DNA of 54,521 bases from Verrucomicrobiota bacterium (GCA_947454705.1 CANGKZ010000036.1:1-54521); one strand, 5' to 3'; numbered from the stretch's first letter, positions 40,539-50,949 are shown. Notes: generated from the sequence alone by a model not told the origin. Numbers and translations: made by a program.

Positions 40539-42320
40539 TTACTGCTTCTTGACCGGGAAGCTGGTCCAGACGCGCTCGAGTTCCTCAGGCGTGGCCGGAA
40601 CCTTCAGCGGACGCACCACGCGCCAGCCCAGGAATTGGGCGTCGGTGAGGTACCACTTGGACTTCGGAAGCTGCGGGTCGCGCATCTTCCAATCCTTGTC
40701 GCTGGCCGTGCGCAACGCGATGCGCAGGCCATCGACATCGGAATCCCAAGATCCACCACGCGCCACGTGCGGGTATTCGGCGAAGCCCGGAACCCAGGGA
40801 TTTTCGGCCGGCTGCGTTCCGTAGGCGTCGGCCTTGTAGCCGTCCATGGTCCATTCGGCGACGTTGCCGATAATGTCGTAGAGCCCCCAGGGATTCGGCT
40901 TCTTGCGTCCGACCTTCTGGTACTTGTTGTCGGCGTTGTCGAAGAACCACGCGTAGTCCTTGGCCTGCTTGGGATCATCGCCCCAGAAGAACTTGGTGGT
41001 GGTTCCGGCGCGGGCTGCGTACTCCCACTCGGCTTCGGTGGCGAGGCGGTAGAAGTGACCGGTCTTCGCGGAGAGCCAGCGGCAGTAGTACAGCGCGGCC
41101 ATGTGGGTCATGCTGATCGCCGGGTACCCATCCTTGCCCATGCCGAAGCTCATTTCGACATACGGCGTGGTGGGGCGGCTGACGGCATCGGCTTCGCGAC
41201 CAACGTAGGGATTGCCGCCATCGGCCGGGCGCGGGAATTCCACCATCAGCATCAATTCGCGATCGACGCGCTCGGTGCTGACGTTGGTGCCCTTCTCGAA
41301 GGCCGGGAACATGAAGAGCTCGTACTCGTTCCAGGTCACCTCGGTCTTGCCCATCCAGAACGGATCGATCTTCACCTTCCGTTGCGGACCTTCGTCTTCC
41401 TTGCGTCCAGCTTCGGAGGCCGGGCTGCCCATGAGGAATTCACCACCGGGGATGCCGACGAGTTCAAATCCCACCGGACCGGTGATGGTTTCGCGATAGC
41501 CCTGCGGCTTTTCACCGGCGGGGGGCGGGGTGACCGTGCTGTTCTTCACCAGCATCGCGTGAATGGCCTCATACATGGCCTTGGTGTCGCGCGTGGTGGT
41601 GGCGGCGGCTTCCTTCTGCGAGAGCTTCACGCCATCGGGCCACTCGGCACCCTGGTTGATCCAGTCGCGGATGCGATCGGTGAGCTGCTTGGGCAGCGGG
41701 CCACCCTTCTTGCGGGGGGGCATGAGATCGTCGTGATCCTGCGGGAGAATGGTCGTGGTGTAGACCTTCGACTTCGAGGCATCGCCCGGGACGATGTCCT
41801 TCGACTTGAAGAACTCGGCCTTGTCGTCCATGCGGAGGTCACCCTTGGCGTGGCCTTCCTTGTGGCAGCCGACGCAGTTGACCTCGAAGATCGGTTGGAT
41901 CTGTTTGACGAAGTCCACCTTCTCCGCCTGTGCCAGCACGACCCCTTCGGGCCACTTGGCGCCCTGTTCGATCCAGGTCTTCAGCGTGTCCTGCTGGGCC
42001 TTGGTCAGGCGATCGCCCTTCGGCGGCATCGCCTTGTCGTCGTCCTTCGGCAGCGTGGTGGTGGTGTAAAGAGGCGACTTCGCAGGATCCCCCGGCACGA
42101 GCGAGGTGCCGCTTTCGCCGCCCTTGATCGCACCGGCGAGGGTGGTGAGGGACAGGCCGCCCTTGGGCTTTTCAGGGCCGTGGCACTTGAGGCAGTACAC
42201 CTCAAGAATGGGTTTCACCTGCTTGTTGAAATCGACGGGATCCGCGGCGCGCGCGGCGAGAGGTCCGGAGAGGACGGCTGTCAGGGTGAGGGCACCCGGG
42301 AGAAAACGGAATCGGCTCAT
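40539..42320 (-). CDS. Secreted fusion: two planctomycete-type c-heme domains plus formylglycine/SUMF1-type domain
   Basis: 593 aa from ATG 42320. Signal peptide about 1-26 (LTAVLSGPLAARA). The first heme domain (about 30-125) has C43-LK-C46-H (PILEVYCLKCHGPEKPKGG) and the DKAMPPKGDRLT block. A second, similar domain (about 128-225) has CVGCH and HDDLMPPRKKGGP. A linker precedes a formylglycine-generating-enzyme-type domain (about 270-590): GFELVGIPGGEFLMGSPASE, FWMGKTEVTWNEYELF, YRLATEAEWEYAARAGT, NPWGLYDIIGNVAEW, HVARGGSWDSD and LGWRVVRP. The catalytic cysteine pair of true formylglycine-generating enzymes was not recognised, so a binding or structural role is likely. Export and the heme sites suggest a surface redox or sugar-linked role. 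Confidence 0.85.
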   Translation of the reverse strand: MSRFRFLPGALTLTAVLSGPLAARAADPVDFNKQVKPILEVYCLKCHGPEKPKGGLSLTTLAGAIKGGESGTSLVPGDPAKSPLYTTTTLPKDDDKAMPPKGDRLTKAQQDTLKTWIEQGAKWPEGVVLAQAEKVDFVKQIQPIFEVNCVGCHKEGHAKGDLRMDDKAEFFKSKDIVPGDASKSKVYTTTILPQDHDDLMPPRKKGGPLPKQLTDRIRDWINQGAEWPDGVKLSQKEAAATTTRDTKAMYEAIHAMLVKNSTVTPPPAGEKPQGYRETITGPVGFELVGIPGGEFLMGSPASEAGRKEDEGPQRKVKIDPFWMGKTEVTWNEYELFMFPAFEKGTNVSTERVDRELMLMVEFPRPADGGNPYVGREADAVSRPTTPYVEMSFGMGKDGYPAISMTHMAALYYCRWLSAKTGHFYRLATEAEWEYAARAGTTTKFFWGDDPKQAKDYAWFFDNADNKYQKVGRKKPNPWGLYDIIGNVAEWTMDGYKADAYGTQPAENPWVPGFAEYPHVARGGSWDSDVDGLRIALRTASDKDWKMRDPQLPKSKWYLTDAQFLGWRVVRPLKVPATPEELERVWTSFPVKKQ

Positions 42321-42382
42321 GGCTTCGTGTTCGGCGAGAATAGCTGCGCGATCCGACTCCATGTCAAACCCGCGACGTGCCC

Positions 42383-42401
42383 CATGGATAAAAAATCCAT
42401 G
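42383..42401. repeat. Perfect 7-bp palindrome CATGGAT-AAAAA-ATCCATG between two genes
   Basis: It lies in the gap between the TPR gene (ends 42421) and the start of the fusion gene (42320). It could be an operator for the downstream gene or a weak terminator of the upstream gene, but there is no T tract. Symmetry and position are all that can be seen. Confidence 0.35.
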
Positions 42402-42420
42402 AATAAAACCCGATCCGGAA

Positions 42421-43986
42421 TCAGGTTCCGAGGGCCTCGGAGATCTCCTTGGACCAGGTATCGGTCGGATTGTTCTTCATCCACTCGCCCAACATCCGAC
42501 GCGCCTCCTCCAGGTTTCCACTCAAGGCCTGAAACAGGCAGACCGTGGGAACAAAGTGCCGCGCCATGCGGATCCATTCCTGGTTCTTGGGCAGACGATC
42601 GATCCGCGTGGCGATCTCTCGGAGCTGGTCAGCCACGCCTTCGAGCGAGGCGGCATCGGTGGATGTTTTGAGCTTCAGCGACACCACCGTCATTCGCAGC
42701 CAGAGGTTTTCCGGCTCCACCTCGACCCCGGCCTCGGCTGTCTCCAACGCATCGTCCAACCGCCCGGCCCGTTCGAGCGACTTGGCATACATCAGAAAGT
42801 TTCTCCCGGTCGGACGCACCTTCGCCCGGGCGGCGCAGGTTTCCCGGAGCCCGTCGCGATCCTCACTGCGAAGGTGCACCGCCAACAACACCTCCCAGGC
42901 CTGGAACCGCGAGGGATCGAGCTTCACCGCGCGCTTCAAGGTGGCTTCGGAGGCCGCCCGGCTGCCGGTGAGGAATTGCAGGATTCCCCGCATTTCCAGG
43001 GCCAGAGCGGCCGTCGGACCGGCATCCTCCGAGGCCAGCGACTCCAGCGCGCGCAGCGCCCCGACGATCCGCTGCTGGGAATCGGCGGGGAGTGTCCCAA
43101 AATCGACACCCTCGGAAGCTTCGGGGCCGACCCGGGCCACGAGTTCGGTGAATCCGGCGATCCCCCAGCTCAGCACGTTGGTCTTCCACAGCGTGGCGGA
43201 GCGCCAGTAATCCTCGACCGCGGCCTGCGCGGGGACGGATCCAGGTTCGCGTTTCCCCGACGGGGCGGAATCCGCCAACCCGTCCTGGGCGACGGCAAAG
43301 CGATGGAATCCCCGCGCGCGATAGGCAGTCGGTTCATTCGGGGCGAGCTCCACGGCGCGATCCACGAGTTTGCCCGCCTCGGCTTGTTTCGCGGGTTTCT
43401 CGGCCTTTGCGGAGGAGGAAGATCCGGTCAGCCATTGCGCATCGAGAATCTGAGCCAGCGCCAGGCGGCTTCGCCATGCCGAGGGGTTCGCTTCGAGCGC
43501 GGAGCGGAGGCGTCGCTCCGCTTCCGGGGCGCGCCCGGCCAGCTTCAGCGCCTCGGCGAGTTCGGCCTGCGCCTCGTCGTCCGACGCCGTGCGCTCGACC
43601 CGGGATTGGTACAGTGCGATGGCCTTGTTCAACGCAGCGGCGGTGCCGTTGGTGTCCCCGGTGGCGGGAAGCCAGGTGCCCAGGCGCAACCATTCGTGCG
43701 CGTTGTCGGGACTGGCCTTCAACACGGCGCGGGCTGCGGCGATCTCGGTTCGCGGGCGTTCGGGATCGTTCACCACAAAGCCGCGCGCGAGGTCCACTCC
43801 GAACGCGATTTGCAAATCCACCTGCGGACAACGCACCAGCTGCCGAAGGGCGTCGGGACCGGTGCCCAATTTTGGTACAGCCAGCGCCCCGCCACACAGG
43901 AGGGCGGATCCCAGCCACACTCCGATCCACCGAAGGATTCGATGCCGATGGGACTTCACGGCTTCACGGTACGATCGGATCGCCAT
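42421..43986 (-). CDS. TPR-repeat protein with N-terminal membrane segment
   Basis: 521 aa from ATG 43986; the frame is open further upstream, but that part is Arg/Pro-rich without coding character. The membrane segment is at about 18-37 (ILRWIGVWLGSALLCGGALA). Helical TPR-like repeats run through the rest: AHEWLRLGTWLPATGDTNGT, ALNKAIALYQ, AELAEALKLAGRAPEAERRL, LRSALEANPSAWRSRLALAQ, LAYAKSLERAGRLDDALE and others. TPR proteins act as scaffolds. It starts 40 bp after bioB on the same strand, so it may be transcribed with it. A copy of the CCAANNTTGGTAC motif falls on its VPKLG codons (43865). Confidence 0.75.
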   Translation of the reverse strand: MAIRSYREAVKSHRHRILRWIGVWLGSALLCGGALAVPKLGTGPDALRQLVRCPQVDLQIAFGVDLARGFVVNDPERPRTEIAAARAVLKASPDNAHEWLRLGTWLPATGDTNGTAAALNKAIALYQSRVERTASDDEAQAELAEALKLAGRAPEAERRLRSALEANPSAWRSRLALAQILDAQWLTGSSSSAKAEKPAKQAEAGKLVDRAVELAPNEPTAYRARGFHRFAVAQDGLADSAPSGKREPGSVPAQAAVEDYWRSATLWKTNVLSWGIAGFTELVARVGPEASEGVDFGTLPADSQQRIVGALRALESLASEDAGPTAALALEMRGILQFLTGSRAASEATLKRAVKLDPSRFQAWEVLLAVHLRSEDRDGLRETCAARAKVRPTGRNFLMYAKSLERAGRLDDALETAEAGVEVEPENLWLRMTVVSLKLKTSTDAASLEGVADQLREIATRIDRLPKNQEWIRMARHFVPTVCLFQALSGNLEEARRMLGEWMKNNPTDTWSKEISEALGT

Positions 43987-44026
43987 GAAGCGAGGCCGAT
44001 TTTGGGTCGCCGTTTCGCGCCGGGGC

Positions 44027-45073
44027 TCAGGCGGTGGCGAGCGAGGCTTCCCGGTTCTCGCAGGAGGCGGCGCATTCCGCGGCGCGCGGCGAGTGCGGAT
44101 TCGCAAAGGCAGGCCGCATGGTCATTCCGAGAGCTTCCAGCAGCAGTCGGTCGGCATCGTAGCTCGGCGACGGCACGGCCTTGGTGAGCATGAACTCGGT
44201 CTCGCTGGAGAAGATGGAATTGGCCCCGGCGAGGAAGCACATGGCCTGAGCGGTGGCGTCGAGTTTCACCCGGCCCGCGGTGAGGCGGACGTCCGACTTC
44301 GGCATCACGAGGCGCGTGGTGGCGATCATCCGGATCACATCCCACACCGGCACATCCTTGGCGGTGGCCAGCGGGGTGCCTTCAACTTTGGACAGGATGT
44401 TGATGGGCACCGACTCCGGATGCGGCCGGACCGCGGCCAGGTTCTGCAGCATCTTCAAGCGGTCCTCGACCGACTCGCCGAGTCCGATGATGCCGCCGGA
44501 GCACAGCGTCATGCCGGTCTTGCGCACGTTGCCCAGCGTTTGCAGGCGGTCGGCGTAGGTGCGGGTGGTGATGATGGTTTCGTAGAACTCCTCGCTCGAA
44601 TCGAGGTTGTGATTGTAGGCGTAGAGCCCGGCATCTTCGAGGCGCTTGGCCTGATGCTCGCTGAGCATGCCGAGGGTGCAGCAAACTTCCATGCCGAGAT
44701 CGGTCACGCTGCGAACCATGTCGAGCACGCGATCGAACTGGTCGTTGTCCTTCACGCTGCGCCAGGCGGCGCCGAGGCAGACGCGCGACACGCCCGCGGC
44801 CTTGGCCCGGGAGGCGATCTCCATCACCTGGGTCCGGTCCATCATGCGCTCCGCCCCCACCCCGGTGTTGTAGCGCGAGGACTGCGCGCAGTAGGAGCAA
44901 TCCTCGGGGCATGCACCGGTTTTGATACTGATCAGCTTGCTGACCTGCATCTCGCGCGGGTTGTGAAACTTGCGGTGCACGGAGGCCGCCCGGAACACGA
45001 GATCCAGCAGCGGCGTGTCGTACAGCGCGCGCAGCTCATCCAGGGTCCAGTCGTGGCGGAGTTCGTCGTTCAT
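44027..45073 (-). CDS. bioB: Biotin synthase
   Basis: 348 aa from ATG 45073; an ATG 15 bp upstream (MLGREM) is also possible. The radical-SAM cysteines are C55, C59 and C62 ([20 protein letters not shown]). Biotin-synthase blocks follow: [63 protein letters not shown] and FLAGANSIF. It inserts sulfur into dethiobiotin, the last step of biotin synthesis. The extra C-terminal cysteines (AAECAASC) are unusual. Other bio genes are not in the window. It lies 94 bp after the TolC gene of the efflux operon. Confidence 0.97.
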   Translation of the reverse strand: MNDELRHDWTLDELRALYDTPLLDLVFRAASVHRKFHNPREMQVSKLISIKTGACPEDCSYCAQSSRYNTGVGAERMMDRTQVMEIASRAKAAGVSRVCLGAAWRSVKDNDQFDRVLDMVRSVTDLGMEVCCTLGMLSEHQAKRLEDAGLYAYNHNLDSSEEFYETIITTRTYADRLQTLGNVRKTGMTLCSGGIIGLGESVEDRLKMLQNLAAVRPHPESVPINILSKVEGTPLATAKDVPVWDVIRMIATTRLVMPKSDVRLTAGRVKLDATAQAMCFLAGANSIFSSETEFMLTKAVPSPSYDADRLLLEALGMTMRPAFANPHSPRAAECAASCENREASLATA

Positions 45074-45167
45074 TTCGCGGCCCAACATGCCGGGCCGACC
45101 GAAGCTTGTAAACCCGCGAGACCCGCGAAGTTGACGGAAGTCGAATCGAGGTTTGGGCGGCGCCGGG

Positions 45168-46514
45168 CTACCGGGGGTTGCCCAATTTTGGAATACCCGG
45201 ATCCGGCTCGCCCACGGCGCTCCACAATTCCCACTGGATGCGGTTGTGGTCGGCGATGGCGCGGATCTGTTCCGACTGGCTCCGGGTGAACTCGCGCTGG
45301 GCATCGATGGCCTCCAGCACCACGCCCACGCCGAATTCCCGACGCGCCTGCGTGAGTTGCAGCAACTCCCGTGAACTGGCCAGCGCGCGGGAGGCTACCG
45401 CCAATTGGGCCGCCGCGGACTCGGCCCGGGTCCGAGCCTCAATCACTTCGCGGATGACTTCATCGCGCGCCTGTTCCGCGTTCAGCCGGGCGATGCGAAG
45501 CCGGGATTCCGCCCCGCGCGTGCGCGTGCGATCCCCGATGCCGCCCGGACCGATGCGCCAGCTAAGCCCGAGAAAATAGTCCTGAAAGTCATCCGCGTTT
45601 CGAAACTCCCCATTCCGACCGCCAGCAAATCCACCGAGCGAGGCCTGCGCGCCGAGCGTGGGGATCCACGGTCCGACGGTGGTTCCATCCTTCGACGCCG
45701 CTGCCCCGGCGATTCGGGCCTGGGCTCCGGCGAGTTCGGATCGATGGCCGAGCGCGGACGCCATCAACGCATCGAGAGTCCGGTTGGTGGAGACAAGGGC
45801 CACAGGGATGAACTCGTTGAGGTCAGGTCGCAGCTCAACGTGCATCGGCAGGCGCAGCACCTGGGCGAGTCGCACCGAGGCAACACGGACCTCTTCCTGG
45901 GTGCGGAGGCGCAGGGATTCGTTGCGCTCGCGCTGGATTGCGGCGCGTTGCACATCGCCGGCAAAGGCGAGTCCGGCCTCCACTGCGCGACGAACCTGGC
46001 CGAGGTACTCGTCGGAAATCCGCACCAATTCCTCCGCCGCACTGAGCGATGCCGCAGCGCGGGAGAGCTCGAGGTAGGCGGCTGCTGCTTGAACGGTCGT
46101 GACGCGGCGCTGCGTAGCCTCATCGGCCTCTACGGCGCGCACCGACTGCTTTGCGGCGAGAACGCGGTAAATGGAATCCCCCAACTCCACCTGCGCCTGA
46201 ACGGTCAACGCGGCAGTGCCGGACTGCTTGGAGGCATCGAAGACGTTGCCCACCACGTCCTGAAGATTACCATCATGACGCCGGTATCCAACCCCCGGAG
46301 ACAGCCAGGGAAACATCCCCTGACGCTCGCGATCGAGCCCGCTGCGAGCCTCCACCACGCGTTCGGCTGAAATCTCAACGGCACGATTCTGCGCCCCAGC
46401 AAGACGCAACGCGGTCTGCAAGGTGATGGGATTCGACTCCGCACCGCACGACGCCACACCGAGCATCCCGAACCCGATGAACACGAGGCATCGAATGAAG
46501 GTCCTTCCGGTCAT
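45168..46514 (-). CDS. TolC-family outer membrane channel protein
   Basis: 448 aa. Signal peptide at 1-25 ending in SCGAE; a lipidated cysteine is possible. The rest is long alpha-helical coiled segments with the OEP pattern: [74 protein letters not shown]-type strand region, and the second half repeating the pattern ([40 protein letters not shown]). It forms the outer membrane channel of a tripartite efflux system. Its ATG overlaps the stop of the membrane-fusion gene by 4 bp (ATGA), so the two are translated together. Last gene of the RND operon. Confidence 0.92.
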   Translation of the reverse strand: MTGRTFIRCLVFIGFGMLGVASCGAESNPITLQTALRLAGAQNRAVEISAERVVEARSGLDRERQGMFPWLSPGVGYRRHDGNLQDVVGNVFDASKQSGTAALTVQAQVELGDSIYRVLAAKQSVRAVEADEATQRRVTTVQAAAAYLELSRAAASLSAAEELVRISDEYLGQVRRAVEAGLAFAGDVQRAAIQRERNESLRLRTQEEVRVASVRLAQVLRLPMHVELRPDLNEFIPVALVSTNRTLDALMASALGHRSELAGAQARIAGAAASKDGTTVGPWIPTLGAQASLGGFAGGRNGEFRNADDFQDYFLGLSWRIGPGGIGDRTRTRGAESRLRIARLNAEQARDEVIREVIEARTRAESAAAQLAVASRALASSRELLQLTQARREFGVGVVLEAIDAQREFTRSQSEQIRAIADHNRIQWELWSAVGEPDPGIPKLGNPR

Positions 46515-47536
46515 CGGGCCTCCTTCGTGCGGACGGCCACTCCATCCGCCGGTGCGGTTTTTCCAACCGCGATAATCGACGCGCCTTCCCCAACCCCGCC
46601 CAGCACCTCGGTAACTGCTCCGTCCTGGAACCCCAGTTTGACCGCCGTCTTGCGACTCACGCCCTGTTCCACGCGAAACACAAATCCCGCAGCTTTCTCC
46701 ATCACCACGGCTTCGGTGGGAATGGTCCAGGTGTTGGTGTGGCGTTCGAGGCCGATCCTCACCGTGGCGTACATCCCCGGCCGCAGTCGGTCGGAGGGAT
46801 TCGGAAGATCCGCCTCCACCCAGAGCGTCCGCGTGGATTCATCGAGCGCACCGGAATTGCGACTCACCCGCGCTTCGAACACGTCGGGAATCCCCTCAAC
46901 GGTGACCCGCACCGGCAGACCGGTTCGAATCCACACCGCCTCCGCCTCGGGCACGGGCACCTGCGCGCGAAGCACCGAGGTGTCGGCAAGAGTGACGATG
47001 GACGAAGCTCCACCCGCAGCCCCGGCTGGCAGGAACGCCCCGGCATCGACAAACCGCGCGGTGACCCGTCCCGAAAAGGGCGCGGTGACCTTGGCGTAGC
47101 GCAGCAGCGTTTCGATTTTTTCCAATTCCGCGCGGGTGATTTCGAGACGCCCGCGCGCGGTGTCGAGGGATTGCGGGGTCACCAGGTCGGGCGCTTTTTG
47201 TCGGGCCGCTTCGATCCGCCGCGCCTCCGCCTCGGCCACCGCCACCTCGGCGCGCAACCGCACTCGATCGGCAATCAACTCGGGCACTTCCAATTCCGCC
47301 ACCCCCTGCCCCGCGGTCACGCGATCGCCGCGGTCCACGGAAATCGAGTTCACGAATCCAGCGACGCGCGCCTGCAGCGTGACCTGCTGATTCGCGCGCA
47401 GCGTTCCGGGAAGCGCGGCGAAGCGCGTCACGTCCCCACGCACCGGGTGGACGACCGACACCTCGACCGGATCCGCCGCCCGGACCCACATCCCCGCGGC
47501 CAACAGGCCCAAGACCGTGATATTAGACAAGTTCAT
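46511..47536 (-). CDS. RND efflux membrane fusion (periplasmic adaptor) protein
   Basis: 341 aa from ATG 47536; the longer frame would overlap the RND gene by about 100 bp. Signal peptide about 1-20 (NITVLGLLAAGMWVRA). Adaptor architecture: a barrel-sandwich (lipoyl) half QVTLQARVAGFVNSISVDRG, then a helical hairpin (RVRLRAEVAVAEAEARRIEA), the second lipoyl half (VTAPFSGRVTARFVDAGAFL), a beta-barrel (LRAQVPVPEAEAVWIRTG) and a C-terminal domain. It links the inner membrane RND pump to TolC. It is 2 bp after the RND stop codon and overlaps tolC by 4 bp. Confidence 0.92.
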   Translation of the reverse strand: MNLSNITVLGLLAAGMWVRAADPVEVSVVHPVRGDVTRFAALPGTLRANQQVTLQARVAGFVNSISVDRGDRVTAGQGVAELEVPELIADRVRLRAEVAVAEAEARRIEAARQKAPDLVTPQSLDTARGRLEITRAELEKIETLLRYAKVTAPFSGRVTARFVDAGAFLPAGAAGGASSIVTLADTSVLRAQVPVPEAEAVWIRTGLPVRVTVEGIPDVFEARVSRNSGALDESTRTLWVEADLPNPSDRLRPGMYATVRIGLERHTNTWTIPTEAVVMEKAAGFVFRVEQGVSRKTAVKLGFQDGAVTEVLGGVGEGASIIAVGKTAPADGVAVRTKEAR

Positions 47537-47538
47537 GC

Positions 47539-50500
47539 TCAATGGCTCGAAGGGGTGGAGGTGGAACGAAGAAAATGCGCGCTGTCCGGGTCCTCCGGAT
47601 CGAGCGATGCCGAACGCACGCCGGAAGGGGCGATCCACGCGAACACCGCGGGAAGCACCACGAGCGTGGCCACGGTGACCAAGAGCAAACCTCCCACGAC
47701 CGCGCGTCCGAGCGGAGCGGTCTGCGGACCCGCCTCCCCCAGTCCGAGCGCCATGGGAATCATGCCCGCGATCATCGCCGCACTAGTCATCAAAATGGGA
47801 CGCAGACGCGACGTGGCTCCTTCGAGCGCGGCCTCCAGGGGCGTGGCTCCGGCGAGACGCGCCTTCTCGGCGAAGGTCACCAACAGGATCGCATTCGCCA
47901 CCGCCACGCCGATCGCCATGATGGCCCCGATCGCCGATTCCAGATTCATCGTGGTTCGCGTCAGGAACAGCATCAGCACCACTCCGAGCAACACCGCGGG
48001 CACGGTGGCCAGCACGGCGAGGGCGAGCCGCCAGCTCTGGAAATGAGCCAGCAGCATGAGGAACACCACGGCCACGGCGACGCCGAGACCCGACTGAAAC
48101 CCACCCATCAATTGGCGCAGCGGAACGGACTGCCCGCGGACATCCACGCGGGTTCGCGCGGGCCAACGCTTCGGATCGGAAATTTCCGGGAGCGCCTCCA
48201 ACTCGCGCAGCACGCGTCCGAGATCGGCCCGACGCAAATTCGCCGTCACGCTCACCACGCGGGCCATGTTGTACCGTTCGTACTGCCCCACCACGGTGCC
48301 GGGGGTCACCGAGGCCACGTTGCGCAACAGCACGCTGCGATTCGGCCCGGCGCCGACCGGAAGGTTTCGCAGGTCCTCGAGCGAGCGCGTCTCCGTTTGC
48401 GGCACCTGCACTTGAACGCTGTAACTCACGCCGGTGTTGGGATCGGCCCAGTACCCCGGAACCGTGAATCGGCTGGAGGTGGTGGCCGGAACGAGCGACC
48501 GGGTGACATCGCCCACCTTCACGCCCATCAGACCCGCCCGCTCTCGCTGGATCGACACCTCGACGCTGGGATAATCGAGCGACTGCGCGATCTGCACGTC
48601 GCACAGCGCCGGCATCGACGCCATTTTCGCGAGCAACTTCTCGGCATGTTCGCGGCTGGCGGCGAGATTGGGTCCGCTGACCGCCACCTCGATCGGCGTG
48701 GGTGAACCAAAACTCATTACCCGGCTGACGATGTCGCTGGGTTCAAACGACACGCGAACGTCGGGCAGTTCCCGAGCGAACACCGCACGGAGCCGCTCCT
48801 TCAATTCCGGGATGGCCACACCGCTTCCCGACCGGAGCTGCACCGAGAGATGCGCCTCCTCGGGTCCGCTGTTCCATAAATGAATCAGGTTCACCGGATA
48901 ATTCGCCGCGTGCACGCCCACCAGCCCGAGCGAGAGGCTGACCTGGTTGGTCCCCCCGGCTTCGCGCTGAATGAGATCGAGCGCGCGCAGGGCGATCTGC
49001 TCGGTGTTGTCGAGGCGTGTCCCTGCGGGCGCACGCAGGCGCAGCGCGAATTGGCCGGAATCGACCGACGGAAAAATCTCCACCCCGAGCCTCGGTCCAA
49101 TCCAAAACACTCCGCCAAGGGTGATCCCCAAATACGCCGCCACCACCACCCACCGGGCCGCGAGCAATGGTTTCAAGCCGGCGGCATAACGGTCGCGCAA
49201 GGCCCCCATCCACCGGGCGTCCTTCACCGCCCCAACGGACGGAAGCCACCACACGCAGAGGATCGGCACCAGGGTGCTGGACAACACGAAGGAGGCGGCC
49301 ATGGAAAACCCGACCGCCATTGCCAGCGGAGTGAACAGCGCGCGGGCCGCGCCCTGCATGAAGAACGCCGGGAGAAACACCGCGAGCACGCACAACATGG
49401 CCAGCAACCGGGGCAGCGCCGTCTCGCGCGTGGCGAGCAACGCGGCACGCGCCAGCGGTTCGCCGCGAGTGCGTTGAACGTGGAGATTTTCCACCGTGAC
49501 GGTCGCCTCATCCACCAGGATTCCCACGGCCAGGGCGAGTCCACCCAGGGTCATGAGATTCACACTCTGCCCGGTCACCCAAAGCCCGAATCCGGCGGCG
49601 AGCAGCGCCAGCGGAATGTTCACCACCACCACCAGGGCGCTGCGGGCATCGTGCAGAAAAAGCAGGACCATCAATCCGGTGAGCACCGCGCCGATGGCTC
49701 CTTCGCGGATCAAATCGCCAATGGCCCGGGTCACCACGGGCGATTGATCCAGCTCGTAGCTCACCCGGATGTCGTCCGCCACCGCGGCCTGGAATTTCGG
49801 CAGATTCCGCTTCACCAGGTCCACCACCGCCAGCGTCGAGGCATCGGCCCGCTTGGTGACCGGCATGTACACGGTTCGACGTCCGTTCACGAGGGCGTAG
49901 CTGGTCACGAGATCGCTGGCATCCTGGACCGATGCAAGATCACGCACGAACACCGCCGCGTTCCCCTGCACGCGAACCGGAACTCCCTCCAGATCGCGGA
50001 TGTTCCGCACCTGCGCGTTGGCAGGGACAATCGGGTATTTGTCCCCCAGGTTCATGTTGCCCGAGGGGCTGATCACGTTGGCCTGCGTGATGGCCTGGAC
50101 CAATTCATCGGGCGAAATGCCATACGCACGTAGACGGTCCGGACGGGCATTGATGGTGATCGTTCGCGCCCCGCCGCCGAACGGAGGCGGAGCAGACACG
50201 CCGGGGAGCGTGGCAAAGAGCGGACGCACCTGGTTGAGCGCGGCATCCTGCATCTGCCCCACGGTGCGATTCGCATTGGTGGTGGAAAACACGAGCTGCC
50301 CCACCGGCACGCTTCCCGCATCGAACCGCGTGATGAACGGCCCCGGCGTGCCCGCCGGCATGAACGCTCGCGCCCGGTTCACATAGGCCACCGTCTCCGC
50401 CATCGCCGCCGACATGTCGGTGCCCGGATGGAATTGGAGCTTCATGATCGAAGCCCCCTGAATGCTCTTGGATTCGACGTGTTCGATCCCGGTGATGTAG

Positions 50501-50715
50501 AGAAAGTGGTACTCGTAGTAGTACGTCAGCGATCCCTCCATCTGCGCCGGATCCATCCCGCCGAACGGCTGGGCGACATAGATCGTGGGAATGCCAAGGG
50601 GAGGAAAAACGTCGCGGGCCATGCGGCCGAGCCCGAGCACGCCACCGAGGCAGAGGGCCAGCACCAAAACGAACACCGTCACCGGACGGCGAAGCGATAA
50701 ATTGAGAGGCGACAT
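47539..50715 (-). CDS. RND family efflux transporter permease (AcrB-like)
   Basis: 1058 aa from ATG 50715. Typical 12 membrane segments in two halves, the first starting LNLSLRRPVTVFVLVLALCL. The proton-relay region in segment 4 reads GILVDEATVTVEN, where AcrB has two Asp; the second is replaced by Glu. Conserved blocks are DVFPPLGIPTIYV, a porter domain with FGGGARTITINARPDRLRAY, and in the second half LLAHFQSWRLALAVLATVPA and IMAIGVAVANAILLVTFAEK. It pumps drugs, metals or other compounds outward using the proton gradient; the substrate cannot be told. First gene of the operon with adaptor and TolC. No regulator gene is adjacent; the Ser/Thr kinase lies divergently at 50950. Confidence 0.95.
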   Translation of the reverse strand: MSPLNLSLRRPVTVFVLVLALCLGGVLGLGRMARDVFPPLGIPTIYVAQPFGGMDPAQMEGSLTYYYEYHFLYITGIEHVESKSIQGASIMKLQFHPGTDMSAAMAETVAYVNRARAFMPAGTPGPFITRFDAGSVPVGQLVFSTTNANRTVGQMQDAALNQVRPLFATLPGVSAPPPFGGGARTITINARPDRLRAYGISPDELVQAITQANVISPSGNMNLGDKYPIVPANAQVRNIRDLEGVPVRVQGNAAVFVRDLASVQDASDLVTSYALVNGRRTVYMPVTKRADASTLAVVDLVKRNLPKFQAAVADDIRVSYELDQSPVVTRAIGDLIREGAIGAVLTGLMVLLFLHDARSALVVVVNIPLALLAAGFGLWVTGQSVNLMTLGGLALAVGILVDEATVTVENLHVQRTRGEPLARAALLATRETALPRLLAMLCVLAVFLPAFFMQGAARALFTPLAMAVGFSMAASFVLSSTLVPILCVWWLPSVGAVKDARWMGALRDRYAAGLKPLLAARWVVVAAYLGITLGGVFWIGPRLGVEIFPSVDSGQFALRLRAPAGTRLDNTEQIALRALDLIQREAGGTNQVSLSLGLVGVHAANYPVNLIHLWNSGPEEAHLSVQLRSGSGVAIPELKERLRAVFARELPDVRVSFEPSDIVSRVMSFGSPTPIEVAVSGPNLAASREHAEKLLAKMASMPALCDVQIAQSLDYPSVEVSIQRERAGLMGVKVGDVTRSLVPATTSSRFTVPGYWADPNTGVSYSVQVQVPQTETRSLEDLRNLPVGAGPNRSVLLRNVASVTPGTVVGQYERYNMARVVSVTANLRRADLGRVLRELEALPEISDPKRWPARTRVDVRGQSVPLRQLMGGFQSGLGVAVAVVFLMLLAHFQSWRLALAVLATVPAVLLGVVLMLFLTRTTMNLESAIGAIMAIGVAVANAILLVTFAEKARLAGATPLEAALEGATSRLRPILMTSAAMIAGMIPMALGLGEAGPQTAPLGRAVVGGLLLVTVATLVVLPAVFAWIAPSGVRSASLDPEDPDSAHFLRSTSTPSSH

Positions 50716-50892
50716 CAAAATAAAACCAGACTCTCGAAGGCGGAAATCAGCCGAATCCGGGACTCACCCCAAATCCCAAAACGCGGTCCCAAACCATCGG
50801 CCTCCTGTCGGGAATGAACAGCTCTAAAAACCGGGATCCGCATCGTTTCCGATTCGTTTCAAATCGAGTGCCTGGGACCTGATTTTTGCGGT

Positions 50893-50918
50893 TGAACGCA
50901 CTTCAAACGATTTGATAA
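50893..50918 (+). promoter_or_regulatory. Possible promoter of the Ser/Thr kinase gene
   Basis: TTGAAC at 50893-50898 and TGATAA at about 50914 are separated by 15 bp, slightly short of the usual spacing. The words around the -10 (AAACGATTTGATAAGA) recur downstream of the kinase gene at 54342-54357. Weak support only. Confidence 0.35.
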
Positions 50919-50949
50919 GAAAACCTTACCAGTATCAGAACTGGTACAT

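Noticed and set aside
40635-42671. 678-codon open frame on the plus strand
   Set aside because: Antisense to the heme/formylglycine-type fusion gene, whose domains and terminator are clear.
42556-44187. 543-codon open frame on the plus strand
   Set aside because: Antisense to the TPR and bioB genes; Gly/Arg/Gln-rich shadow with no domain pattern.
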